DNA of 64,000 nucleotides from Streptomyces sp. TLI_105 (lineage in GTDB: Bacteria; Actinomycetota; Actinomycetes; Streptomycetales; Streptomycetaceae), in assembly GCF_900105415.1 (NCBI RefSeq), contig NZ_FNSM01000001.1, positions 3,696,501-3,760,500 of the forward strand, written 5' to 3'. Both the position numbers and the translations under genes were made by a program. The number at the start of each line of letters is the position of its first letter. Within the stretch, counting starts at the first letter, position 1. Positions 1-8,275 of the stretch are shown here, one piece after another. The notes below the pieces were generated by a model, which searched no databases, was not told the origin of the DNA, and saw only the letters and a program-made list of their open reading frames with translations.

Positions 1-3000
1 CGCGGCACCTCGGTGGCGTCCGCGATGGCCCAGGCCTGCTGCTGGCCGGTCACCGCGCGCTGGGCGGCGGCGTTGGCCGCGGTGGCCTGGTCCTTGGCGG
101 TGGCGACCAGCGCCTGGACCTTGCCCCGGGCGTTCGCCAGGTCCGCCTTCGCCTTGTCGAAGAGGGCCTGCTTCGGCTTGAAGAGGTGGTCCGGGTCGGC
201 CTCCAGCCGGTCGTGCCAGTACTTCTGCCAGCGCAGGATCTGGTCCGCGCGCCACGCCTGGCCGATGGCCTCGATCATGGCGGCGGTGGCGGACCGGGTC
301 GCGGCGGCGGCGTCGGCCTCCGCCTGCATGATGACGGCGCGCGGCGCGGCCTGACCGGCGTACTCCGTCTCCCATTCGGCCGAGGCCTGGGAGACGGCCT
401 CGCTCAGGGCGTTGCGCGGGTCGACCGGGTCGGCGTGGTTGCACGAGGCCCACGACTGTTTGAGGCTCTCGACCTCGACGCGGAACTCGGGCGTGCCCTC
501 GACGACCTTCCCGGCGGGGAAGCCGCCGTGCCGCAGGTACGTGGCGATGTCGGAGGACGTGGTGCCGCCGAAGAAGCGGGTGTTGTTGACGTTGGAGTCC
601 CGCAGCATGAAGTCGGCCGCGAAGTCGTGCCAGCTGTCCTTGCCGCGGTTCTGCTCGGTGATCTGCCGGGCCTTGGCGACCGCCTCGGGGCTCGCGTTGG
701 TGTGCGCGTCCCAGCCGATGCGCTCCGCCAGCTTCGCCTGGGTGGCGGCGGTGTACGCGCTGATGTCGGCGCTGAACTCCGGCGCGTGCAGCGTGATCCC
801 GTCGTCGAACGAGCTCATCGCGTACGGCTTGTTGGCGTCCTCCAGGATCGCCTTCTGGGCCGCGAAGGCGTCCAGATAGGCGTAACCGGCCTCGCGGTCC
901 TGGTCGTTGGCCTGCCCCAGGGGCATGAAGCCGATCCAGCCGCGCTCGCCGATGACGGCTTCCAGCTGGGCGTCGCCGCCGGTCAGGCCCTGGATGGCCA
1001 GGGCCTTCGTCTTGGCGCCGCCCGCGTGCAGGGCGACACCCGCGAGGCACCGGTTGAGGCGCGGGGTGGAGCGGACGTCGCTGATGACGGCGGCCAGCTC
1101 GTTGAGCCGGCGCAGGGCGTCGTCGGCATCGCGGAAGATCGTCCGCATGCCGTCGGAGACCTTCTCGATCGCCTGGGCGAGCGCGGGGATGCGGCCCACG
1201 ATCACGGTGGACGACGGGATGTCGACCAGGTCCCACAGGCAGTCGTCGACGTCGGATCCGGCCAGGCAGGCCTTGACCTTTGCGGCGTCGAGCTGCTCGA
1301 AGAGGATCTTCCCGCCGTTGGCGTCGGCCCACTCGACGACGTTCACGGAGACGGCCGCGAGGCCCTTCCGGTAGTCGTCGACGCAGGTCTGGCCGCAGGC
1401 GTCGAGGAGGATCTTCTCCTCGCGCTCGCCGAGCGCCGGCCAGTTGGACGCGCCGCCCTTGATGGGCGTGGTGCCCTCGGCGAGCGCGCCCTTGTGCGCG
1501 GCCTCGTTCTTCTCGCGCTGCTCCTGCTCTGCCTTCTTCGAGGCCTCCTCGGCGGCGGTGCTGTCGCCCGCCGCGTCGCCGGCCTTGGACTCGGCGTCCT
1601 TGGCGTCCTGCTCGGCCTTGGCCGCCTTCTCCGCGGCCTCCTTGGCCGCGTCGGCGGACCGGCCGGCCTTCCCGTTCGCCTCGGCGGCGTGCCGCTCGGC
1701 GTCGGTGGCCTCGCGGTCGGCCTCGGTGGCCGCGTCGCTCGCCCCGTCCGCGGTGAGGCGGGCGGAGGCGGCGTCGTTCCCGGCCTGTTCGGCGTGGCCG
1801 GCGGCGGTGTCGGAGGCGGTCTTCGCGCCCTGCTGCGCGTCGGCGGCCTCGGCCGCGGACGCCTGGGCGCGGGTCACGGCCTCGACTGCGCGGGCCGAGT
1901 CCGCCGCTGCGGCGGCGGCCACCTCGGCGGCGAGCTTCGCGTCCCCGGTGGCCTGCGCGGCGGTCTGCTGAGCGGACTGAGCGGCCTGCGCGGCCTGTGC
2001 GGCCTTGGCCTCGGCGGCTGCGGCCTGCTGCTCGGCGACCGTCTTGGTCGACTGGCCGACGAGCACAGCGAACGCGGCCGCGCTGTCCTTCTCCTGGTAC
2101 GGCGCGCCGTACGAGACGGCGTCGCCGGCGGCGGTGACCGCTGCCGTGGCGCTGTCGCGGGCGGCGAGCGCGGCCTGACCGGCGGCGTAGGCGCGGCCCA
2201 CGGCGGTCCCGGCGGACTTCACGGCCTCGGCGGCTCCGGTCCCGGCAGCGATCGCCTCCTGCTCGGCCTTCTTGGCGAGCCCGGTGGCGTTCTCCGACGC
2301 CGTGGCGGCGTTGTCCGCGCGGATCGCCGCGTCCTGCGACGCGTCGAGCGCGGTGGCCGCGGCGGCGTGCGCCGTGGACGCCTCGCCGAGGGAGGTGCGG
2401 TACGCCGACCACGCGGCGCTCGCACCCGCCCGGGCGCGCGCGGCGGCGCCCTCCGCCGTGGTGGCGGCGGAGCGGGCCGTGACGGCGGCGGTGGTGGCCT
2501 GGTCCGCGGCGGTCTGCGCGGCGGTGGCGGCCTGTGCGGCCTCGGTGGCGGCCGTACGGGCGGTGGTGGCGGCCGTACGGGTCTCGGCGGCGGCCGCGGT
2601 GCCCTCGGCGGCGGTGGCCGCGGCTTCGAGGGCGGCGGCGCGGGCGGCGGTGGCCTGCTTGGCGCGGAGGGCGGCGACGGCCTTCTCGCGCGCGGTCTGC
2701 GCGGCCTTGGCCTTGGCGTCGGCGAGCGTCCGCTTGGCCCTGGCGTCGCTGCTCGCGGTCCCGGCGGTCGTGTCGGCGGTGGTCGCCGTCGTCTGCTGGG
2801 TGGCGGCGCGCTGCTCGGCCGCCGTGGCCTTGGCGCGCTCGGCGGCGGCCTTGGCGCGGGAGGCGACGGCGGTGGCCTGCTCCGTCTGGGCCTTGGCCCG
2901 TTCGGCGGCGGCGGTGCCGGCGGCGGTCTTGGCCTTGTCGCGCTTGTCCTCGGCCGTCGCACGGGCGGCCTTCGCGGTCTTGGCGCTCTCGGCGGCGGCC

Positions 3001-4508
3001 GTGGCGTTGGCCTCGGCGCTGTCGGCGGCGGCCTTCGCCTGGGCGGCGGCCTCCTGGGCGGCGACGCGGCGGAACTCGGTGTCGATCGCGTGCGACTCGG
3101 TCTGCGCCTTGGCGAGCAGCGTGTCGCTGGTGGCGATCGTCGCGTTGGCGGCGTTCAGCGCGGTCTCGGCGGCCTTCGCGGCGGCCGCGGCGACCGCCGA
3201 GGAGGCGCGGGCGACCTGGACGGACTGCTGGGCGTACATCAGGCCCCGGCCGCGCGGGACGTGGGTCGCGTCGGCGACGCCCCAGGCCTCCTGCTGCGCG
3301 GTCGACGCCTTCTGCGCGGCGGTCGCCGCCTTGGCGGCCTGCGCCTTGGCGGAGGTGACGAGGGCGGTGACGTTGGTCCGGGTCCGGGCCAGGTCGGCCG
3401 TGGCCTTGTCGTAGAACGCCTGGTCGGGCTTGTCCAGGATCGTGTTCGGGTCCTGGGCGAGCTTGTCCGTCCAGTACTTGCGCCAGGTCAGGATCTGGTC
3501 GGCGAACCAGGCCTGCTCGATGGACTGGATCATGAGGTCGGTGGCCTCGCGGGCCGCCACCGAGGCCTCGACCTCGGCCTTGACGATCGCGGCGCGCTGG
3601 GTGGCCTGTCCGGCGTACTCCTGCTCCCACTCGACCATCGCGTTCATGACGGGCTCGTTGAGCTTGCGTCGCGGGTCGACCGGGTTCTGCCAGTCACAGG
3701 CGGCCCAGGCCTGCTTGAGGTCCTCGATCTCGACGCGGTAGGCGGCGGAGTCCTTGGCGGGGGCCTCGACGGCGTAGCCGCCGCGCTTCAGGTAGGCGGC
3801 GATGTCGCTGGACGTCGTGCCGCCGAAGTAGTCCCAGGCGACCTCGCTGTCCCGCAGCATGTCGTTCGCGGCCCAGTCGTGCCAGTCGTCCTTGCCGCGG
3901 TTCTCCTCGGTGACGGCCTTGGCGCGCGCGACGGCCTCGGGGCTCGCCTTGCTGTGCTCGTCCTTGCCGAGGCGCCAGGCCAGCTCGGTCTGGGCGACGA
4001 CGGCGTGCCGGGTGATCGCGTCGGCGAAGCTCGGCGCGTGCCACTCCATGTCGTCGCTGGCCCACGCCGACTCGCGGTAGGGCTTGTTGGCCTCGTCGAG
4101 GGCCGTGGTGCGGGCCGTCTCCGCGGCGAACCGGGCGTCCCGCGCGTTCTTGTCGGCGTCGGCGGCCTGGCCCAGGGGGCCGTAGCCGATCCAGCCTCGG
4201 TCCCCGATGGCGTCGCGGAGCTGCTCTTCGGTGCCGGTGAGGCCCTCGACGGCCTTGGCCTTCATCAGGGGGCCGCCGACGTGCAGGGCGACACCGGCGA
4301 GGCAGCGGTCGAGCCGCCGGTCCTGGCCGATGGTGTTCCGGAAGTATCCGGTGTCCGTCTCGGGGGTGGTGTCGGCCGCGGCGGGCGTGGCCTGGACGAG
4401 GCCGGTGAGTACGGCGGTGGCGGTGACCAGCGCGGTCGCGCTGGTGGCCCGGGTGAGGGCGTACCGCAGACGACGCCGGCGTCTGCCGACGTCTCTGAAC
4501 ATGGACAT
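1..4508 (-). CDS. Giant secreted Ala-rich coiled-coil protein with duplicated module (3' end outside window)
   Basis: An uninterrupted minus-strand frame runs from an ATG at 4508 (or 4502) off the left edge, about 1,502 codons. It opens with an Arg-rich n-region, a hydrophobic stretch and an AxA site (ATPAAA), a typical Sec/Tat signal peptide. A module at residues 60-420 carries RGWIGYGPLGQ, KDDWHDWAANDMLRDS and SSDIAAYLKRGG. Residues 420-1030 are an Ala/Lys/Glu/Thr-rich coiled coil, and from about 1144 the first module recurs (RGWIGFMPLGQ, KDSWHDFAADFMLRDS). Bases 3252 apart align, exactly 1084 codons. The family is not recognised with certainty; large secreted Ala-rich proteins of Streptomyces, some of them polymorphic toxins, have similar make-up. 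The effector end, if any, is outside the window. Confidence 0.8.
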   Translation of the reverse strand, partial: MSMFRDVGRRRRRLRYALTRATSATALVTATAVLTGLVQATPAAADTTPETDTGYFRNTIGQDRRLDRCLAGVALHVGGPLMKAKAVEGLTGTEEQLRDAIGDRGWIGYGPLGQAADADKNARDARFAAETARTTALDEANKPYRESAWASDDMEWHAPSFADAITRHAVVAQTELAWRLGKDEHSKASPEAVARAKAVTEENRGKDDWHDWAANDMLRDSEVAWDYFGGTTSSDIAAYLKRGGYAVEAPAKDSAAYRVEIEDLKQAWAACDWQNPVDPRRKLNEPVMNAMVEWEQEYAGQATQRAAIVKAEVEASVAAREATDLMIQSIEQAWFADQILTWRKYWTDKLAQDPNTILDKPDQAFYDKATADLARTRTNVTALVTSAKAQAAKAATAAQKASTAQQEAWGVADATHVPRGRGLMYAQQSVQVARASSAVAAAAAKAAETALNAANATIATSDTLLAKAQTESHAIDTEFRRVAAQEAAAQAKAAADSAEANATAAAESAKTAKAARATAEDKRDKAKTAAGTAAAERAKAQTEQATAVASRAKAAAERAKATAAEQRAATQQTTATTADTTAGTASSDARAKRTLADAKAKAAQTAREKAVAALRAKQATAARAAALEAAATAAEGTAAAAETRTAATTARTAATEAAQAATAAQTAADQATTAAVTARSAATTAEGAAARARAGASAAWSAYRTSLGEASTAHAAAATALDASQDAAIRADNAATASENATGLAKKAEQEAIAAGTGAAEAVKSAGTAVGRAYAAGQAALAARDSATAAVTAAGDAVSYGAPYQEKDSAAAFAVLVGQSTKTVAEQQAAAAEAKAAQAAQAAQSAQQTAAQATGDAKLAAEVAAAAAADSARAVEAVTRAQASAAEAADAQQGAKTASDTAAGHAEQAGNDAASARLTADGASDAATEADREATDAERHAAEANGKAGRSADAAKEAAEKAAKAEQDAKDAESKAGDAAGDSTAAEEASKKAEQEQREKNEAAHKGALAEGTTPIKGGASNWPALGEREEKILLDACGQTCVDDYRKGLAAVSVNVVEWADANGGKILFEQLDAAKVKACLAGSDVDDCLWDLVDIPSSTVIVGRIPALAQAIEKVSDGMRTIFRDADDALRRLNELAAVISDVRSTPRLNRCLAGVALHAGGAKTKALAIQGLTGGDAQLEAVIGERGWIGFMPLGQANDQDREAGYAYLDAFAAQKAILEDANKPYAMSSFDDGITLHAPEFSADISAYTAATQAKLAERIGWDAHTNASPEAVAKARQITEQNRGKDSWHDFAADFMLRDSNVNNTRFFGGTTSSDIATYLRHGGFPAGKVVEGTPEFRVEVESLKQSWASCNHADPVDPRNALSEAVSQASAEWETEYAGQAAPRAVIMQAEADAAAATRSATAAMIEAIGQAWRADQILRWQKYWHDRLEADPDHLFKPKQALFDKAKADLANARGKVQALVATAKDQATAANAAAQRAVTGQQQAWAIADATEVP

Positions 4509-4861
4509 GTTTGCCTGGCAATCTCTCGATCGTGAGGCAGCACTTCCACATGGGCATGACAGAGGGCGGCTCCACCGCCGGGTGATGTCCCCCTGGTCGC
4601 GGCACATGCCGGCACTCGGCTCTTCCCCATGAACCGGCACTGCCGCTTACGTCGCGACGATGCCACGCCGTGCCCGGCCCGTGAAGATCAAATATTCCGG
4701 ACCAAGGTCATGCGGCAGCCCAGGACCGGACAAAGCGACCCCCGCATTGATCATCTTGTTACCCGGCGTAAAGAACGCGGTCCGGGACGGCGCCGTCTCG
4801 CATCCCAAGACATTCCCGTCACCACGGAATGACAGGCACAAACCGCAGGTTGACGCATGTC
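4509..4861. other. Intergenic region between divergent genes
   Basis: About 350 bases separate the giant secreted protein gene and the MFS gene. The stretch is less GC-rich than its surroundings (for example aagatcaaatattccgg near 4685). It should hold both promoters, but no clear operator palindrome, RNA or further gene was recognised. Confidence 0.4.
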
Positions 4862-6127
4862 ATGCCGTCTTCCTCAGCCGAGCCCGCGACCCCCGCCACC
4901 GCCACCCGCATGCCCCTGGCCGTCTACATCCTCGGCCTCTCCGTCTTCGCCCTCGGCACGAGCGAGTTCATGCTGTCCGGACTGCTTCCGCCCATCGCGG
5001 AGGACATGGGCGTCTCCATCCCCCGCGCCGGGCTGCTCATCTCCGCCTTCGCGATCGGCATGGTCGTCGGCGCGCCGCTGCTCGCCGTCGCGACGCTCCG
5101 GCTGCCCCGCAAGACGACGCTCGTCGCCCTCATCACCGTCTTCGGCCTCGGGCAGATCGCGGGCGCGCTGGCCCCGAACTACGCCGTCCTCTTCGCCTCC
5201 CGCGTCGTGAGCGCGCTCGCCTGCGCCGGGTTCTGGGCGGTCGGCGCGGCCGTCGCCATCGCGATGGTCCCCGTCGGCTCCCGCGCCAAGGCGATGGCCG
5301 TCATGATCGGCGGCCTGTCCATCGCCAACGTCCTCGGCGTCCCCGCCGGCGCGTTCCTCGGCGAGCACCTCGGCTGGCGCTCGGCGTTCTGGGCGGTCGG
5401 CGTGGCCTCCGCGATCGCGCTAGTCGGGGTCGTCACCCGCATCCCGCACCTCCCCCTCCCCGAGACCAGGCCGCGCCTCAAGCGGGAACTGGCCATCTAC
5501 CGCGACCGGCAGGTCCTCCTCTCCGTCACGGTCACCGCGCTCGCGGCGGGCGGCGTCTTCTGCGCCTTCTCCTACCTCGCCCCGCTCCTCACCGACGTCT
5601 CCGGGATCGACGAGAGCTGGGTCTCGGCCGTCCTCGGGCTCTTCGGCATCGGCGCCCTGGTCGGCACGACGATCGGCGGCCGCGTCGCCGACGCCCACCT
5701 CTTCGGGGTGCTGCTCAGCGGCATCGCCGCCTCGACCGTCTTCCTGATCGCCCTGGCCCTCTTCGCGTCCAGTCCCGTCGTCACGGTCCTGCTCGCCTTC
5801 CTCCTCGGCGTCTCCGCCTTCTACACCGCCCCGGCCCTCAACGCCCGCATGTTCAACGTCGCAGGCAGAGCCCCCACCCTCGCGGGCGCCACCACCACCG
5901 CCGCCTTCAACCTCGGCAACACCGGCGGCCCCTGGCTCGGCGGCACCGTCATCGACGCCGGCCTCGGCTACGCCTCCACGGCCTGGGCGGGCGCGGCCAT
6001 GACGGCCCTGGGCCTCGCCACGGCGGCGGTCTCCCTCAAGCTCCACAAGTCCCCGTCCCGGGTGGTGACTTCCGGCGCGGGCCGGGAGAATCGGGAGCAG
6101 GAACGGCAGGCCGAGGCGTCCTGCTGA
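4862..6127 (+). CDS. MFS drug efflux transporter, chloramphenicol-efflux (Cml/Cmx) type
   Basis: A 421-residue membrane protein with about twelve hydrophobic segments. The first segment has the family signature LGTSEFMLSGLLPPIA, and TM4-TM5 carries the antiporter-type pattern GLSIANVLGVPAGAFLG, as in DHA1 exporters such as Cmlv of S. venezuelae. It is expected to use the proton gradient to export a drug. The hydrophobic core starts at MPLAVYILGL. ATG 4862 (MPSSSAEP) leaves a normal short N-terminus; an in-frame ATG at 4829 would add eleven residues. Neither start has a strong Shine-Dalgarno. A chloramphenicol phosphotransferase gene 0.7 kb downstream on the same strand fits phenicol resistance, but the substrate is inferred. 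Confidence 0.85.
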   Translation: MPSSSAEPATPATATRMPLAVYILGLSVFALGTSEFMLSGLLPPIAEDMGVSIPRAGLLISAFAIGMVVGAPLLAVATLRLPRKTTLVALITVFGLGQIAGALAPNYAVLFASRVVSALACAGFWAVGAAVAIAMVPVGSRAKAMAVMIGGLSIANVLGVPAGAFLGEHLGWRSAFWAVGVASAIALVGVVTRIPHLPLPETRPRLKRELAIYRDRQVLLSVTVTALAAGGVFCAFSYLAPLLTDVSGIDESWVSAVLGLFGIGALVGTTIGGRVADAHLFGVLLSGIAASTVFLIALALFASSPVVTVLLAFLLGVSAFYTAPALNARMFNVAGRAPTLAGATTTAAFNLGNTGGPWLGGTVIDAGLGYASTAWAGAAMTALGLATAAVSLKLHKSPSRVVTSGAGRENREQERQAEASC

Positions 6128-6233
6128 GAACCCCGCGGAGAAGAAGGCGGCGGGCTGGCGATGAGTTTCCCCGTGATCGTCGGTCAGAGATCATGACTGC
6201 CCGCACCGGACACGAGAAGCCGAGGAACCCCAG

Positions 6234-6806
6234 ATGCGCACCCTGATCAGCACCGCCTTCATCTCGCTCGACGGCGTCGTGGAGGCCCCGGGCGGCGAGC
6301 CCGGTTACCGCAACTCCGGATGGACCTTCAAGGACGTCGAGTTCCTCCCCGAGGCGTTCGAGATCAAGGGCCGCGAGCAGAAAGAGGCGGCAGCGATGCT
6401 GATGGGCCGGACCAGCTACGAGGCGTTCAGCCCCGTGTGGCCCGACATGGAGGAATTCGCCGACTACAAGGCGATGCCGAAGTACGTCGTCTCCACCACC
6501 CTCACCGAGGACGACCTCGTGTCGAACTGGGGCGAGACGACGATCCTGCGCTCGCTCGACGAGGTCGCCGCCCTGAAGGAGACCGAGGGCGGCCCGATCA
6601 TCGTCCACGGCAGCGCCTCCCTGAACCAGGCGCTCTCGGACGCCGGCCTGATCGACCGGTACCACCTGCTCGTCTTCCCGCTCCTGCTCGGCGCGGGCAA
6701 GCGCCTCTTCAGCACCACGGACAAGGACGCGCAGAAGCTGAAGCTGGTCGAGCACGAGGTCTACGCGAACGGCCTGCAGAAAAACGTGTTCGACGTCGTC
6801 CGCTGA
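6234..6806 (+). CDS. Dihydrofolate reductase family (RibD C-terminal domain) protein
   Basis: A 190-residue single-domain protein. [21 protein letters not shown] at the N-terminus and [16 protein letters not shown] near residue 55 are typical of the RibD_C/DHFR-like reductases, as is the late [20 protein letters not shown] segment with the nucleotide-binding Gly/Ser loop. Such proteins probably use NADPH, but the substrate is usually unknown; true folate reduction is not implied. It stands about 100 bases after the MFS gene and 19 bases before the phosphotransferase start, all on the plus strand, so co-transcription is possible. Confidence 0.88.
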   Translation: MRTLISTAFISLDGVVEAPGGEPGYRNSGWTFKDVEFLPEAFEIKGREQKEAAAMLMGRTSYEAFSPVWPDMEEFADYKAMPKYVVSTTLTEDDLVSNWGETTILRSLDEVAALKETEGGPIIVHGSASLNQALSDAGLIDRYHLLVFPLLLGAGKRLFSTTDKDAQKLKLVEHEVYANGLQKNVFDVVR

Positions 6807-6825
6807 CACGCCTAGGGTGGCGCCC

Positions 6826-7359
6826 GTGACCACGCGGATGATCATCCTCAACGGCGGTTCCAGCTCGGGGAAGTCCGGCATCGTACGGTGCCTTCAGGCC
6901 GTACTGCCGGACCCGTGGCTGGCGTTCGGCGTCGACTCGTTCGTCGACGCGCTGCCCGCGAAGATGCAGGCCGCGGACTCCGGCATCGTCTTCGACGCCG
7001 ACGGCGGCGTCAGCGTCGGCGCCGACTTCCGCGCCCTCGAGGCGGCCTGGGCCGGAGGGCTCGCGGCGATGGCCAGGGCCGGTGCCAGGATCGTCGTGGA
7101 CGACGTCTTCCTCGGCGGCGCCGCCTCCCAGCAGCGCTGGCGCGAGGCCCTCGGCGACCTGCCCGTGCTGTGGGTGGGCGTCCGGTGCGAGAGCGCGGTC
7201 GCCGCGGGGCGCGAGATCGCCCGCGGGGACCGGACCGTCGGGATGGCCGCGCAGCAGGCCCTCATGGTGCACGCGGGCGTGGAGTACGACGTGGAGGTCG
7301 ACACGGCACGCGCCGAGTCCCTGGAGTGCGCCCGCGTCATCGCCGCCCGGCTGGGCTGA
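6826..7359 (+). CDS. Chloramphenicol 3-O-phosphotransferase (CPT family)
   Basis: A 177-residue P-loop kinase. The start [11 protein letters not shown] leads into the Walker A loop GGSSSGKS (residues 10-17) and [10 protein letters not shown], where the Asp is residue 37 when counted from GTG 6826. This matches the catalytic Asp37 of the S. venezuelae enzyme, which phosphorylates the primary hydroxyl of chloramphenicol. The later DDVFLGG and [16 protein letters not shown] segments also fit. TAGGGT at 6813-6818 lies seven bases before the GTG, the spacing of a -10 box for a leaderless mRNA. An earlier GTG at 6817 would overlap it and is rejected. With the MFS transporter upstream this may be a small phenicol self-protection set; no chloramphenicol biosynthesis genes are visible. 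Confidence 0.9.
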   Translation: MTTRMIILNGGSSSGKSGIVRCLQAVLPDPWLAFGVDSFVDALPAKMQAADSGIVFDADGGVSVGADFRALEAAWAGGLAAMARAGARIVVDDVFLGGAASQQRWREALGDLPVLWVGVRCESAVAAGREIARGDRTVGMAAQQALMVHAGVEYDVEVDTARAESLECARVIAARLG

Positions 7360-7382
7360 CGCGGACGCCCCGCTCCGAACGG

Positions 7383-7507
7383 GCCGACAGAAGCGGCAGG
7401 CGACCGGCAGGCCCCGTGCCGGCGGAGGCCGACAGGAGCATCAGACGACCCGACGGCCCCGTGCCGGCAGAGGCCGGCAGAAGCGTCAGGCGACCGGACG
7501 GCCCTTC
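7383..7507. repeat. Three tandem copies of a 45-base repeat
   Basis: Units begin at 7383, 7428 and 7473, each opening gcc-g-cag-agc and running into a gac-cgg-cccgtgccgg core, with a handful of substitutions. The array fills the gap between the convergent phosphotransferase and DUF4031 genes. The third unit forms the last codons and stop of the DUF4031 gene (RRPKGRPVA). Confidence 0.75.
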
Positions 7508-7755
7508 GGCCGACGGAGGCCTGCCTTCGTGAGATGCCGGAGCAGCTCCTTCGAGCCGACCTCGACCGCGCCCGCCGCCACCGCGTCCGCGTACCGGTCG
7601 GAGGGGATGTCGTAGTGGTCCCGCTCGAAGGCGCGCGGCGGGGCGCCGATCGAGGCGGCGAAGGCGTGCAGCTCCTCGAAGGAGACGTCGCTGACCAGGT
7701 GCGACCACATGCGGCCGTGGCCCGGCCAGGTCGGCGGGTCGATGTAGAGGGTCAC
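7486..7755 (-). CDS. DUF4031 domain-containing protein
   Basis: An 89-residue protein beginning MTLYIDPPTWPGHGRMWSHL, with DVSFEELHAFAASIG and HYDIPSDRYADAVAAGAVEV. This combination of the YIDPP opening and the HYD-P-RY motif is characteristic of the short DUF4031 family found across Actinobacteria, whose function is unknown. It is the downstream partner of the 118-residue gene, only 13 bases away on the same strand, so they are probably one transcript. Its C-terminal codons lie in the third unit of the 45-base tandem repeat. Confidence 0.85.
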   Translation of the reverse strand: MTLYIDPPTWPGHGRMWSHLVSDVSFEELHAFAASIGAPPRAFERDHYDIPSDRYADAVAAGAVEVGSKELLRHLTKAGLRRPKGRPVA

Positions 7756-7768
7756 GCGAGAGCTCCCG

Positions 7769-8125
7769 TCACGTCAGGCCGCCCACCGGGGCCACCACCA
7801 CGCCCTGCTTGCCGCAGACCCAGTGCGGGTCGGGACCGAGCTCCGGCTCCACGTCGAGGGCGTGCGGGTCGCCCGAGGAACAGACCGGGCAGAGCGGCCA
7901 GCGTCCGTACCGTTCGAGCAGGGCGTCCTGCACGTCCTGGGCGACGAGCCCGGCGACGTACGACACTCCCTCGGGCCACTGCTCGACCCACCAGCGCCGG
8001 TGGGTCACCGCGTCCTCCACCATCGACACGACCTGGGCGGCGGCCACCTGCCGCGCCACCAGGTCGGCCAGAACCAGCGCGCGAGCGGCGTGCAGCGCCT
8101 GCTCCACGGGGTCGATGTCGTCCAT
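7769..8125 (-). CDS. Conserved hypothetical protein with CxxC motif
   Basis: A 118-residue protein starting MDDIDPVEQALHAARALVLA. The N-terminal two thirds are helical and the C-terminal third has WPLCPVCSS and HWVCGK, which could form a small zinc-binding knuckle. The open frame extends upstream to 8458 but overlaps the divergent regulator there, so ATG 8125 is preferred. It lies immediately upstream of the DUF4031 gene (13-base gap) and divergent from the MurR/RpiR gene. No function is recognised. Confidence 0.7.
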   Translation of the reverse strand: MDDIDPVEQALHAARALVLADLVARQVAAAQVVSMVEDAVTHRRWWVEQWPEGVSYVAGLVAQDVQDALLERYGRWPLCPVCSSGDPHALDVEPELGPDPHWVCGKQGVVVAPVGGLT

Positions 8126-8229
8126 GGACCCATTGTGACCCGGCGCGCGTGTCGCAGAGGAAAAAGGCAGGGTCCGCTCCGGTTCAGGAGGCGAAGAGGG
8201 CCCACGGGGGCTTGTCGCCTCACCACGCC

Positions 8230-8275
8230 GAAAGTATCTTTCAACTGTGACCCATGATGTGAAGGAAAGTTTCAC
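8230..8275. promoter_or_regulatory. Two palindromic candidate operators for the RpiR-family regulator
   Basis: GAAAGTATCTTTC at 8230-8242 is an inverted repeat (GAAAG/CTTTC) that contains the likely -10 box TATCTT (8234-8239), seven bases before GTG 8247. A second dyad at 8259-8275 has outer arms GTGAA/TTCAC. Both fit autoregulation of the regulator. This is inference; no known consensus was matched. Confidence 0.5.

Noticed and set aside
186..4535. A 1,449-codon open frame on the plus strand opposite the giant secreted protein gene
   Set aside because: It is Gly/Arg/Leu low complexity with no domain, and is the expected mirror of a GC-rich Ala-rich coding strand. The minus strand has a signal peptide and conserved duplicated modules.
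7383..7507. A CRISPR array at the 45-base repeats
   Set aside because: The units are directly tandem without spacers, number only three, and no cas gene is present.
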